Assembly: GCF_000003815.2 (NCBI RefSeq)
Contig: NC_049981.1
Coordinates: 9,708,956 to 9,772,955 of the forward strand
Source of the DNA: Branchiostoma floridae
Taxonomy: Eukaryota; Chordata; Leptocardii; Amphioxiformes; Branchiostomatidae
Direction: 5' to 3'
Length of the DNA: 64,000 bases
Numbering within the stretch: the stretch's first letter is position 1; each line of letters opens with the position of its first letter. Below the pieces are notes generated by a model. It saw nothing but the letters and a program-made list of their open reading frames with translations, made no database searches and was not told where the DNA came from. Shown here in pieces: positions 1 through 11,300 of this stretch. A program made the position numbers and the translations under genes.

Positions 1-469
1 CAAATGTTTCCATCTCTGTGTTTTACCTTTCCAGTACTGTATGGGGAAAAGAGAGTGTGCCATTTCTTGTACACTTTCTAACAAGATGTGAGGAATCTTT
101 GATGTGTGGTAATGAGTTCTAGTGGACTTGTAATAGCATATAGAAGGTACTTTATCACTTTGGTGTGGACTAAGATAGGCATGCACTTTCCTGTACCTAC
201 TTCATGTACGTGGCTCAGAGCCAGCATTGCACATTTTGAATGTGTGCCAAAAGTTCCTAGTCCATAGACTCCACTGTAATGTTACCAGACTAAAACCAAA
301 GTGTTTCCATTAGTCAGCAACTGTTAGTATACTGAACAGTTGTTTAGTTGTATGTGAGAAAGCAACTGAAATACATGTGAATGTTTTTGCCTCTATCCCT
401 TTATGATTCTTGCATATAAGAGCTACACATATCTACTCTCTACTAAAAATCATGACCATATCTTGAGGT

Positions 470-650
470 TGAGATGTCAAAAGCATGAATTCCGCTGCAG
501 TATGCAGAAATGCTGCCAGGGCCCCCCTAAGCTTTTGTCACAGCCTACCCGCACAAAATATTTTGTTTCAAAATCCATCCAGCCATTCAACAACAGACAC
601 ACACAGACAAATACTGACAAAAACATAACCTCAATTTTCCATTAGGTGCA
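470..650 (-). repeat. Dispersed repeat family B, copy 1
   Basis: Read on the minus strand, this runs through a TGTCTGTGTGTGTCTG-type stretch, then GGATGGATTTTGA, then GCGGGTAGG, and ends in a GGGGGCCCTGGCAGCA-like part. The same order of blocks is seen at 2690-2835, 33460-33665, 34660-34805 and 39530-39715. It is a dispersed, diverged interspersed repeat; I cannot assign a TE class because no terminal repeats or coding part are visible. Confidence 0.6.
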
Positions 651-1179
651 AACTATAATGAAACCACTGCCTAGTCGCTCGATATTTTGGGAGGAAAGAT
701 CATAATAAAAACAACATAAATTTCTACTTTTGACAGCACATAGTGAATACGCATAGGGACATTCTTCCTTAGATCCTTCCTCCATTTATTTTGGTTTAAC
801 CTTCACCACAAGGTCATGGCATATCCAGTAGGAAACTAATTTCTGTGGGAGGAGAAGAGAATCTCCCACAGGGCAGCCATTTATCTCAGGGTGAATTATT
901 TTACAACTGTACATCCTGACCTCATGGTCAAAGTTCTAAACACTGAAAATTTTGCTGATTTTGCTACTCAGTTCCTTTGCTGTTTTTTTCCAAGAGGGCA
1001 CCAATCTATTTATAATTCTTAAGGGATGCTTTTTATTACAGTTGCAAATTATGGCCTCATGGCCACAGTGCTACTACTGGTCCTTTTTTCTGTTAATAGT
1101 TTCATTTTTGCTGTAAACTTTAAGTAAAAGTTTGTTCTCCTTCCACACAAAAACTAAATATGAAGAGTTCAAAGCCACT

Positions 1180-1445
1180 GCCAAAGTTTTCAACTGAATC
1201 TCAGGCTGCAAATTGCACTTTTTTGAGTAGGAATTTACTTTCAAAGTTTGTACCTGAATATTAGGCTACAAATTGTGCCTTATCTCTATTTGACAGCTAA
1301 AAAGTTGGGATTTACTTGCAAAGTTTTTAACTGAATTTCAGGCAACAAAGTGTGCCTTATCTCTATTTGACAGCTAAAAAGTTGGGATTTACTTGAAAAG
1401 TTTGTAACTGAATATCAGGCTACAAATTGTGCCTTATCTCTACTT
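1180..1445. repeat. 77-bp tandem repeat, about three and a half copies
   Basis: The block GTGCCTTATCTCTA recurs at 1275, 1352 and 1429, an exact 77-bp period, with intervening AGCTAAAAAGTTGGGATTT and AACTGAATxTCAGGC segments conserved. An upstream, more diverged unit at about 1180-1270 is shorter (60 bp). No coding potential is seen. Confidence 0.85.
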
Positions 1446-2084
1446 GACACCACCACAGACTATCACTTTCCACACATAGCATTGATTAATGTTAGATCTT
1501 TTTTATTGATTCAAACTATGCAGCCTTCAGGGGCGAATATCTCTGCGATCAGAAGGTCCGACAGTAAAATGCCACTTTTTGGCATATAAATGAACTATTT
1601 TACAGCAGTGTCCATGTATCTTTCACATCTTAAACCTTATATATTCTCCCCACAGGGGCACGGGATAGAATGAATCATTCCCGTACAATAAAGAATTGTC
1701 AGCTTCTGGTAAGGAATATTGTATTATTACACTTTCTAAGAATATTATTCACATCATTTAACAATAAATCAATAAAAAAATTCTAGCTTGCAGAAAAAAG
1801 AGCCTGACAGCTTAAATTAGGTGACTGGATGTAATGTTATGTGGCTTGATAAATTTGATAAGGATTCAAAGGCATGTATCAAGTTCCTTAATGTGAACAA
1901 TTATTGAAGACTGTAAGCTATTCAAACAGCAAGATCTAATATGGAATACATCCAATAGGTCTTTTCAATCGACAATGTGAGATCAATTATAACAGACTTG
2001 CCTATATGTTGGCAACAATCTATCACTTTCTGATTTGCCGTTAACTGTCTTTTATTTGCAAACAAAAATCGCATGACTGTATAC

Positions 2085-2503
2085 TAGGGTTGGGTATCGG
2101 TACAGCGTACCGATACAAAACCGGTTTTTCTTATTGGACCGGTCCAGAAAAGCCGGACCTGAAAAAATTAGGACCGTTGGACCGATTAGAAAATTAACAG
2201 ATTATTTTATCAGGCATTCACACGTTTTGGCGCTTGGAGGTGGAAGAAAATAACAAGAGTGAAGTAGAGCAGAGTTATAGTAATTTTTACCAAGTTTTAC
2301 AGCCAATCATACAGGTGCAGTTAGCATTGTAGGATTTCAAAACGCCAGTGTAAGTCTAATACTCCACCAAACAGATTTCTTTGTATTGAAATGGGCCATT
2401 GGTATGAGTCATACTGCATCAGGTCCAGATTCAGGTCCGGACCTGGACCTGATCCTTTGGACCTGAACCGGACCTGAATTTTCTGTACCGGTACCCACCC
2501 CTA
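2085..2503. mobile_element. Non-autonomous hAT-type DNA transposon (MITE), complete
   Basis: The left end reads TAGGGTTGGGTATCGGTAC and the reverse complement of the right end reads TAGGGGTGGGTACCGGTAC, a 19-bp terminal inverted repeat with two mismatches. The element is flanked on both sides by the identical octamer CTGTATAC (2077-2084 and 2504-2511). An 8-bp target duplication with TAGGG/CAGGG-type ends is the signature of the hAT superfamily. Subterminal GGACCTGA/GGACCGG motifs recur near both ends, as expected for transposase-binding arrays. At 419 bp with no transposase frame it must have been moved in trans. Confidence 0.9.
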
Positions 2504-2689
2504 CTGTATACCATTTACATAGGATTTGCATAAAAAAATCAAATGTTTACATTTTGGCACCGACAACTGAAGAAAGCTTTTGTCTTTCATGTATATATAT
2601 GGTTTTCCCTTTTATAACTGCATCAAAATTAGAACAGCCATTGTTTGAAATATTGACTGTTATGTGGTTCATGTGATAGCATATGGGTC

Positions 2690-2835
2690 TATTACACGAT
2701 GCCTGTTTCTGTTTCATGATCTTTGCCAATAAGCTCATGTTTTTATTGCCATTTGTTCGTGTGTATGTCTGTGTGTATGTTACCAGCATAACTCAAGTAG
2801 CTGTGGATGGAGCCTTACAATATAGATTAGATCCT
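2690..2835 (+). repeat. Dispersed repeat family B, copy 2, cut by the gap
   Basis: Contains the family's TATGTCTGTGTGTATG stretch followed by ATAACTCAAGTAGCTGTGGATGG-like sequence, and then breaks off at the N gap. The conserved second half is therefore missing or lies in the gap. Confidence 0.5.
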
Positions 2836-2935
2836 NNNNNNNNNNNNNNNNNNNNNNNNNNNNNNNNNNNNNNNNNNNNNNNNNNNNNNNNNNNNNNNNN
2901 NNNNNNNNNNNNNNNNNNNNNNNNNNNNNNNNNNN
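2836..2935. other. Assembly gap (100 N)
   Basis: Exactly 100 N, most likely a scaffold join of unknown length. It lies between a truncated family-B repeat and the 5' end of a SINE, so it probably broke on repeats. Confidence 0.95.
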
Positions 2936-3222
2936 AATGGCCTAGTATATTGCACTAGGGTAGAGTGTTCGCCTTGCATTCGGTAGGTCGTGAGTTCGAT
3001 CCCCGGCCGGGTCATACCAAAGACTCTAAAAATGGTACATGCTGCTTTCTCTGCTTAGCACTCAGCACTAATGAGGAAGAGTATGGAAGTTAAACACACA
3101 TCACTACCAGCGGACCAGCCTCCTGCTGTAGTGGCTTGCACATGTGTGGCCCAAGGGCTTCGAAGTGGGGATGGGCGCCACCCTACGCGTCTGTAGATGA
3201 ATGGGCAAACTTTAACTTAACT
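2936..3222 (+). mobile_element. tRNA-derived SINE, family A, copy 1
   Basis: A tRNA-like head is followed by a body nearly identical in layout to 19940-20223: a GAGTTCGATCC B-box, then CCCCGGCC, then ACCAAAGACTCTAAAAATGG, then TGCTTTCTCTGCTTAGCACT. The A-box region here is disturbed (AGTATATTGCACTAGGGTAG) compared with the cleaner TGGCCTAGTGGG of copy 2. The 3' end is ACTTTAACTTAAC-like. The 5' end abuts the gap. Confidence 0.85.
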
Positions 3223-5776
3223 TTTAATCATATCAGAGTATGACAAAGGGAAAGAAAACAGTTGGAATAAATTTTGCGGAGAAATACCTTCAACAGAGCA
3301 GGCGAAATATAGTAGATCACATGACTCTTCATGTTGATCTTTACAATCAAGACAAACATCATAACAAGAGTCCATAGAACACAAGCCTCAATTAAGCAAC
3401 TGAGGTGTCTGCCATATACGAGGGCTAAGGTGTTTGTATACCTTAATAATAAGAATTTCTTTAAAACCTGTTTCCATTTAATAATGTTAACAGATAGCTG
3501 TTTATTTCCACACAAGGCAGCAACCAGAGCCTAACCTCTGCTTGGAGAGCAGCTGATTGGCCCTGCTTGCATAACACAGACTACCATTAGGCAAATGATA
3601 TAATAGGCTGTGCCACAGTACCTTCAAGATGGGGGTGTCAATCTATCCAATTGTCCAAAAGCTGAAAATATTTCTACTGTGCCTAAAATTGCCATGTTTT
3701 CTTGGATCCTCACTTACTAACAACATACAAAAATGTAAACAAATCACTCAGATCTTGAGTTACAGTCGCAAACACACAAACACAAAAGCGATCAACTGTT
3801 GACGGTCACTGACACCCTTTCTGTAGGTATCTAGTATCACAGGTATCCAAATCTTGTGATTCATAGTTTTCTCCTTTGATTCTCCATGCTGAATCAGACT
3901 CTGGCAAGCTTGTTCGGACTTGTTACTATTGAGCAATCATGTTTCCCCTGCAAGTAACTAAAACTTCAAGTCCTAGATGATCCAAACAGTCCACAGAGAC
4001 TTTAACTGCGAGTATAAGGAATAAATAACTCTCTCCCCACGTCCCACAGAAGCTTGTTACAGTGCTGACTATTAACCCTGGAGGTTGTCTATCTATGGCG
4101 ATATCAAAAGAAAGGTCTTCACTTCGCCGTTGATGAATTTGTGCTGACTACGACACAACGTTCCGCACGCTTTAGTGACGTCCGAACCGAGCCCGTGAGT
4201 TACGGCTCCTGTCAGGCGGTTCGTAGGAAGAAATGAATTTCATCTTTCCCGAGGCTTGGTTGTTATACAAAGGGTTTAGGGCCATCCTGGGAGGGGGGGG
4301 GAGATTTAGTACTTAATAAAAATGTCCAGTGGACACAAAGCAAGACACTGACCCTACCATATACAGGGCTCATGGAATGTATGTCATTAGTATATGGTGG
4401 GTGAATATTATATTATTTCAGCAAACAGGAAATAATATGTTTGAGTGTATCGATTTGGAAATGAAACGTTGTTGAGGCAAAGAGGTCCTTTTATCAACTT
4501 CCTTGGTTGCGGCATTCGGTGTTAACAATGAACACTCTTTATATTATGATTCACTTTAAAAGATAAATCATATACAGGGGATTGAAACTTTCTTGCATGT
4601 CATAATCAGAATTTTATGTATATTATTGTACATACAGTGTTTACAGAATGTCTACCAGCCAATTTCCTCATTCTCATAAATATGCAGGCATAGGAATATC
4701 CGGGTCAATTTTCATGCTCCAAATGACTTAAGATACCATGATGATATATGCAAAATGACGTTTGAGTGTATATTATGTTTTGATTTATTATTACTGTCAT
4801 TCTGACCATTTCTTTCTGATCTAAACTGACAAGAAGGGGAAGATATTTATTGTACATACAAAATGTATGTACCTACTGGGCTAACAACAGGTTGCAACAA
4901 AAAAACAAGCAGATAAAATAATACTAGATATAGTACATGAAATACACAATGTGATGAAACATGATTTTCTATTCTGCAAAATTGTCCCTTTTTTTGTAAT
5001 GATTCCAAAGCTAATATTGACTCTGATTCAGTGTCTTCAACAACAAGGAAATGTAGTAAAAGGGCAATTCCCCATTTCAACAGAATTGTTAACCATATGG
5101 CAGCCGAGAGGCTCCACAGGTGTCCCCTAATTCAATTATAGGATCAGTATCCGCCAGAGTTGTGTTACCATAGCGATGTTAACTACAGCGAGAAGGCATC
5201 CTAGTGGTCTATGGCGGTGTGTTTTAAGTGTCCATCACTTTGTCACAGTATGACACCCGGAAGTACATTTGGGGGTCCTTAAAACTGCTTGTTCTTTTGT
5301 ACCAATGAAGATGAAAGGAAACTGCAGATTAATAGACTGTCGGAAGCTCAACAATTCTTCTTCCCTTAATCAAAGGAGGAAAGGATAGTGATAGATTAAA
5401 GGAGGACGTATCACTTGTGAAATCTATTGGGGAAAAAAAACTCGAAATGATGATTGACCTTTTGCATGCTGAGATCATTCTTGATGTGATAATCCAGCCC
5501 CTTTGACTTGGAGCAACTAATTAGAATTTCTTACTTCTCCAAGGCAAGAACATCTGACATATAAATTGTAAGAAAATGGAGTAAAAGGGTATCTAGTTTA
5601 CTGTAAGTATAATTGGATATTTCTTTCAGGCACTGTTTGATGTAATTCTTACAGCTGAGTTATGCAAAAATGAAGCAGGCTCTAATGTCTGTATGTCGGA
5701 TGCTTTGGTCCTACAAAATTACCAATTTGGCCAAATTGAATGGCTAATCATACATCCAGGTCAACTCTGACAAGCG
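3223..5776. other. Intergenic, with a possible regulatory island at 4060-4270
   Basis: No gene is seen. The stretch 4060-4270 has balanced base composition, several CpGs (AGTGACGTCCGAACC) and no repeat character, unlike the AT-rich flanks. Such islands are often conserved non-coding elements, but I have no alignment to show it. A copy of the recurring TCTGCTTGGAGA motif lies at 3537-3548. Confidence 0.4.
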
Positions 5777-5940
5777 CCCTAACCCTAACCCTAACCCTAA
5801 CCCTAACCCTAACCCTAACCCTAACCCTAACCCTGACCCTAACCCTAACCCAACCTAATCCTAATCCTAATCCTAATCCTAATCCTAACTCTAATCCTAA
5901 CCCTAACCCTAACCCTAACCCTAACCCAACTCCTAACCCC
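5777..5940. repeat. Interstitial telomeric repeat (CCCTAA)n
   Basis: About 27 hexamers of CCCTAA with an internal run of the variant CCTAAT and occasional CCCTGA/CCCAAC. CCCTAA is the complement of TTAGGG, the chordate telomere repeat. Non-repetitive sequence on both sides shows that this is an internal block and not a chromosome end. It produces a spurious LTLTL/NPNPNP open frame. Confidence 0.95.
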
Positions 5941-8240
5941 TAAATCTGGCCAAGTTGACAAGGGTGCTAGGACTTAGGTTGACCAGGGTGTATGTGTTGC
6001 GCTGAGTTGACTGGGCTGAGTTGGTAAAGAGCTGAATCGTCCAGGCCCCATAAAAACTATATCATAGTAGATCTGGAGTACGTGCAAAAAGATGCAAAAT
6101 TTCACCTCAAACAATGTGTAAAGGCTGTTTTCATCAAAGTCTTCTCCATTAAGCTATTCCAAAATCACAGCCCCAAAATCCTACAACACATATGTATGAA
6201 TACAACTTGTACAGGACAGCTGCCTTGTAGCCAGGTAATTGTGGAGTAGTCCAACTCAATGCCCTGCCCGGGGGTATATCTGCTCATTACACGACTGGTG
6301 AACCTACCATTATCCCTGTTACTCGCCATTCACAGTGGACGGATTTCAGCAGAAAATTGGTTTCTTGATTGTGGAGCAAGCTGTACATCTCCCACATTAT
6401 GCAGAAGTGCATCTATATTGGCTTCATGGATAGCATTGGTACTTTGTTATGGTCAGGTGCAAGGCATTTGTTAAGTGCTTAAAATAACTCATTACGCGGT
6501 TCCATACATACATACACAATGCATTTTTTTCGAGTTTGGGTCTTTGCTATCTTTCATTGCAAACTGTAGAAAACCAGTGCTCGAAAAACACTCTTGTACA
6601 CCTTCAAATGCAACCACATTTTGCTTGGCGCAACTTAATCTTAAACCCAGGTAGCGCAGTGCGCAGCCTGAAAATTTGCAAAAGGAACACCACTTTTGTA
6701 TTTTTCTCTTGATAAGTAGTTCACTGAAAGAAAAGACAACAGATAAGTAGCTGATTTGAAGAAAGTAATAATTTGTAAGTCGGGCAACCTAAAATGATAA
6801 TGACGAAACCTGGCTTTTGACTCAGGTTATCTAAGTAACCTGGCTAAAAAAGTAATTCAAGCAATAAAAAAAACTGTTATTGTATGTCACACATATACAT
6901 GTAAAGTTTTAGTACAATGTAAGATGCATGAATGAATACTCGTATATTCAAGTTTATGCTGATTTTATGTCCACGGTTTTTGTAGTGCAAAATTTGGGAT
7001 TGCTTTTTGCCCACCTGCCCCCTTGTCTAAGACCAACATGTAACTATAATTGTAATGATACATTGTACAACATTACTATTAAGATGTGATGGAAACGGCT
7101 GTTCTCTGTCCATCTAAACATCCTATAAGAATTATTTTTCTGTCACCATCTATAACTTTCTATCGTAATATTCAATATTCAGACCAGTGTTTGGAAGCTT
7201 TGTATTCAAAATTGGATTTGGATTTCTTCAACCACCACTTAACGCCCATCAAAATTGTAGGAATGTGCTAATAAAATTTTCTCCTCATATGCGTCAAATG
7301 ACGGGATGATAGGCACTAAGGAATCAACAATAACTGCTCAGTATCACTCCCTGGGCAGTTGACCCTAACCATAGGGGTGTTGCCTTGTACTGAACCATAA
7401 CCATGCAGAACTGACTAGAGGCCTGAATAAACCCCTTTAGACCCTCTAAAAGTCACTCTCCCCTACCAGACAGCTGATTTATAGTCCGGCATTGTTTGGC
7501 CCCCTGAATAGACTGCCGCGTGCTTTGATCTGGTGTCCCACAGGGCCAGATCTGTCATCCGTCATGTCCGCATTGTCGTACTTAGCTATTCAGTACCACG
7601 CTGCCGGCCCTCCCCATTGTTTACAACACATGCAGAGTACGGGGTCAGGCTAGCGAGACAATGTACGGGCAAAACTGTCGGATAATACGCTCCCTAGTTT
7701 AAGAAAATCTAAAAATAAAGGCAGGAAAAAACTACAAGTTTTTTTTACAAAAAAAGGCAAAAATAAGCAAAATGAGCAAAGAAAAATATCTTTGGAGTCT
7801 GGTTATCAGCAAAAAAAGGATTAAAAGCTTGAGCCTATACATGCACATGTAAGAGCTGAATTGTATCTTTCAGAAATGTAGAAAATTCACATTTATCGGT
7901 TTCAAGCAGTCTGTCTAAAATTACTGAATGTTGTAACACGACTATGTGAAAAAAGTGACTACATTGTATTAGTAACTGAAATAAATGGTCAGAGTTTAGA
8001 GTTCTAAAAATTTCAGTTTTACCAAGGCGCTTTGGTTTTACAAAATTCTCTTCAGACCACCAGACAAATTTGCAGTTTTGCCTTGATAACATTTTGCTTT
8101 CAAGCAATTTTTAATCATTTTTGCACAAGACTGTATCCAGTCTGTGTAGGTCAACTGCTGTACAAAAAACTGGTTTGCAACAAAGGGTCAGACAAATCAG
8201 TGAAGAAGACAATATACATGTATATATTCAAGTCCTTCTG
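5941..8240. other. Intergenic sequence upstream of the LRR gene
   Basis: No exon recognised. The island at about 7440-7690 is CpG-containing and non-repetitive (GACTGCCGCGTGCTTTG, CACGCTGCCGGCCC) and stands out from the AT-rich flanks; it is a candidate distal promoter or conserved element about 0.6-0.9 kb upstream of the gene. The remainder is AT-rich with no structure I can name. Confidence 0.35.
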
Positions 8241-8273
8241 TTATGATTATGCATGTATGGAAGACATATAAAA
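8219..8273 (+). promoter_or_regulatory. Possible TATA-type promoter of the LRR gene
   Basis: Two TATA-like strings precede the coding start: TATATATT at about 8219-8226 and TATAAAA at 8267-8273. The first would put a start site near 8250, leaving room for translation from 8273 or 8306. This is a guess from spacing only; AT-rich sequence throws up such strings often. Confidence 0.2.
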
Positions 8274-8305
8274 TGACAGCAATATCTGCTGAACACTTAG
8301 TCGCC

Positions 8306-11300
8306 ATGATGCCAAGAAGGAAGACAGTGGTCTTTTTACTACTTATGCTTTCAAACCATTTGCTTTTTGTGCTCACTGCAAGTCCAAGGTGCCCAGAAGG
8401 CTGTCGTACCGAGACCTATGGGTTAACGCTATGGCCGAGTCTTCGCTGTTTCTGTCCGGATGGAAACGGGACGGGCTCACCGTGCAGCTGGCTTGGGTAC
8501 GAAGGGCTGTACAGCTTTCCTGTGTGTCTCCACGCCATTCCGACCAACTTCGACAAAGCAACTAAAATGGTCACCATAAAGCACCTCTGTTCTTCGGTGT
8601 TGCTAGAAAGGTCTTTCCCAAGCATGTCAAGCATTAATTGGCTGAAAATTGAAAAGTCGAATGTTTCTACAATACAGTCGTGGGCTTTCCAGGGACTGCC
8701 GTTGGTGCAATATCTCAACATTTATGACAACCGCATCTCAAGACTAGGTATGTGGTGTGGAATCTTCTTACAATTTCAGAAAACTTTGTACTTGTTTCTA
8801 TTCCTACTGCAAGCATTATACCAAACTCCCAACTGTAGCTATGCAAAGGGAAGTTTTCCTTCTTGAGCAAACTTATTCCTGATAATAAAATTTCCAAAGA
8901 TTTCAGCATAAACTGTTAACAGGTCCCAACATCAGATGTTAAAATTAACATTAAGGTGTTAAATATAAAAATGATTAAGTAGTGAAGGTATAAACATTGA
9001 ACTTTTGCGCATCAAGCTTGTAGTGTAAAAATCATGACGTGTATTTTGTGAAAAAAATGTACAATATTAAAGAATCTCTCACCCAGACTGTACAATATAG
9101 TAATAACATTTTGCTTCCTGGTCATGATGATTGGGTTTTCAATTGTCTGTACAAAATTTTCATTATTTTTGTATGAATATTCAATAGTATTTCTTTGACC
9201 TGTCCACAGAGGATGACACGTTCTTTGGGCTTGAGCAGCTGAAACACCTGTACCTTCAGAAGAACTGCATTTCGGCCATATCCAAGCATGCCTTTCGAGG
9301 TTTACTCCTTTTAAAAGACATCTGGTTGTCCTGGAACCGCCTGCGTTCCGTGCCCGTTGATGCACTCCTGCACCTTGAAGCATTGCAGGTTGCAAGATTG
9401 ACCTACAACCACATCACCACAGTTGACGACCAAGTCATGCAACTGGGTCAAAACTACAGTTTTGCCCTCATGTTGAGACGTAACATGCTGAGCTGTGACA
9501 AGGATCTGACTTGGTTCATCTGCAATCTGCCGCAACTGGAGCTGATTCTGCACCGCAGTTCGCTGAAGTGTGCGTCACCCGCCCACCTTCAAGGAACTGT
9601 CCTCACAGTGTTGAGGGAGAGAGTTTGCCCCAAGCCGCCCCTATGGACCCCAAAATGGGACAAGGTCTTCATTGGAGCAGTCACAACAAGAACCAGCTCA
9701 GAGGGTCCGCAAAATGTCAGCACACTTCTGTATGACAAGACCACTCTTGATCACACAGACAAGATGTTGTACACAAACAACGCAATACACAACAAGACGA
9801 CTCCCACAGAAAACAACACACATGCACCATACGCAAGTATCAGCTTTGCCCCGATTCAAACCACAGAGACGGTCTACATTAGTCTTTTCGGAGGGGGCGC
9901 CATCCTAAACTTGGACGACAACGGAAGCAACCTTGTTGCTACGATCCTTGCTGTTCTCCTGCCACTGCTTCTGGTGTTGTCATCAGTGGTCCTCTTCTCC
10001 TGCTATCACTACGGCCTGCACACAGCTCTTTGCAACATCGAACCTGAGAACGAAGACCCAAATGATGGAACAATAGAGCCGTATGCTGTCGTCTACTCTG
10101 ACTCTACGGACCTGCAAGCACCTGATGGAGACTTAGCCAATGACAATCCACCAATCACTGGTTCTGACCAATCAGAGGGCAGCTACAAGATTCAGTCTCA
10201 TGCTGAGAGAGGAAAGGAGAAAGTCAACAAGTTCAAAGTGTTTGCAGTGATCCACCATAAAGATAATAGGCCAGAATCTCAGTCCCCAGATACAACCCAA
10301 GACAACAACCCAGACCTTAAACCACAAGCAATTGCCCATGACAACAACCAAGGGCCACATGAAGCAACCCACGATGACAACCCAGAGATTCAGCCATATG
10401 CAGTCACATTTGACCTAAGCCGAGATGGCAACTCCAATGGCCAGCCATATGCGATAGCCTACCAGTCTCCACAAACCCCCAGATGCCTAACATCCTTGCA
10501 AACAACAGCTGACCAACAGGAGACCATTGTCAAGCAACCACTTGCCACATCATGGCCAACAAGAGCCAACACGCCACACTGTAGGAATGAAGAAGGAGAC
10601 AATCCACCAGCAAGAGGTGACAACAGTCCTTGTGAAAATGCCACTGACAAAGAAGAAACTATCGTCAAACAAAAACGACCCCAATCATGGCCAACAGTCG
10701 CTAACACACGTACAGAGCTAAACTGTATCCCAAACTATTGGAACAAAGAAGCAGATAAAGACAATACACCAGCAAGATATGTCAATACTCCTTGTGAAGA
10801 TGCCACTGACCAAGACGAAACTATCATCAAGCAAGCATTCAACCAATCAGATGGACAGTCATTTCTAATGGATGCAGAATTCCACCGAACGAATCAGGAT
10901 GGCGACAAGGATACAAGAGCAAGAGATGAAAGGTGCCCTTCTGGAATGGGTGAGGAAAAGGAGATTCCAAGTGGGATGCTATATAGGGGTGGCTCAAAGA
11001 ACTTTGCTGAAGAAAAGTTCAGTGTATCTCAAGTCTTGTACAACACATCTTATGAGGAGCCTAGCGGACATTCGCTGTTGTATGAAGGACCATTGATGGA
11101 CAACGGACCATCTCAGAAACAACAGGAGACAGGTATGATTGAAGGTCCCATCCAATTTAGTTTGATATTGAAAGTCGTACAATCTTAGGTTAAAAGTTTA
11201 AAAGCATCAGGTTCTAAATTAGAAAATCTTAGGTTACAATTTAAAAGCCTTAGGTTAAAAGTTTAAAAGCCTTAGGTCATAACTTCAAAAGCATCAGGCT

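Larger units (their letters stand above)
1..2076. other. Intergenic background, no gene seen
   Basis: AT-rich sequence in which I see no coding exon. It contains a family-B repeat (470-650) and a 77-bp tandem repeat (1180-1445), both listed separately. The short open frames here lack codon bias, splice context or recognisable domains. Nothing else stands out. Confidence 0.6.

Noticed and set aside
2970-3010. True tRNA gene
   Set aside because: B-box is good but the A-box region and acceptor stem do not form a tRNA; the body matches the SINE copy at 19940.
5740-5943. LTLTLT/NPNPNP open frame
   Set aside because: Translation of the interstitial telomeric repeat.
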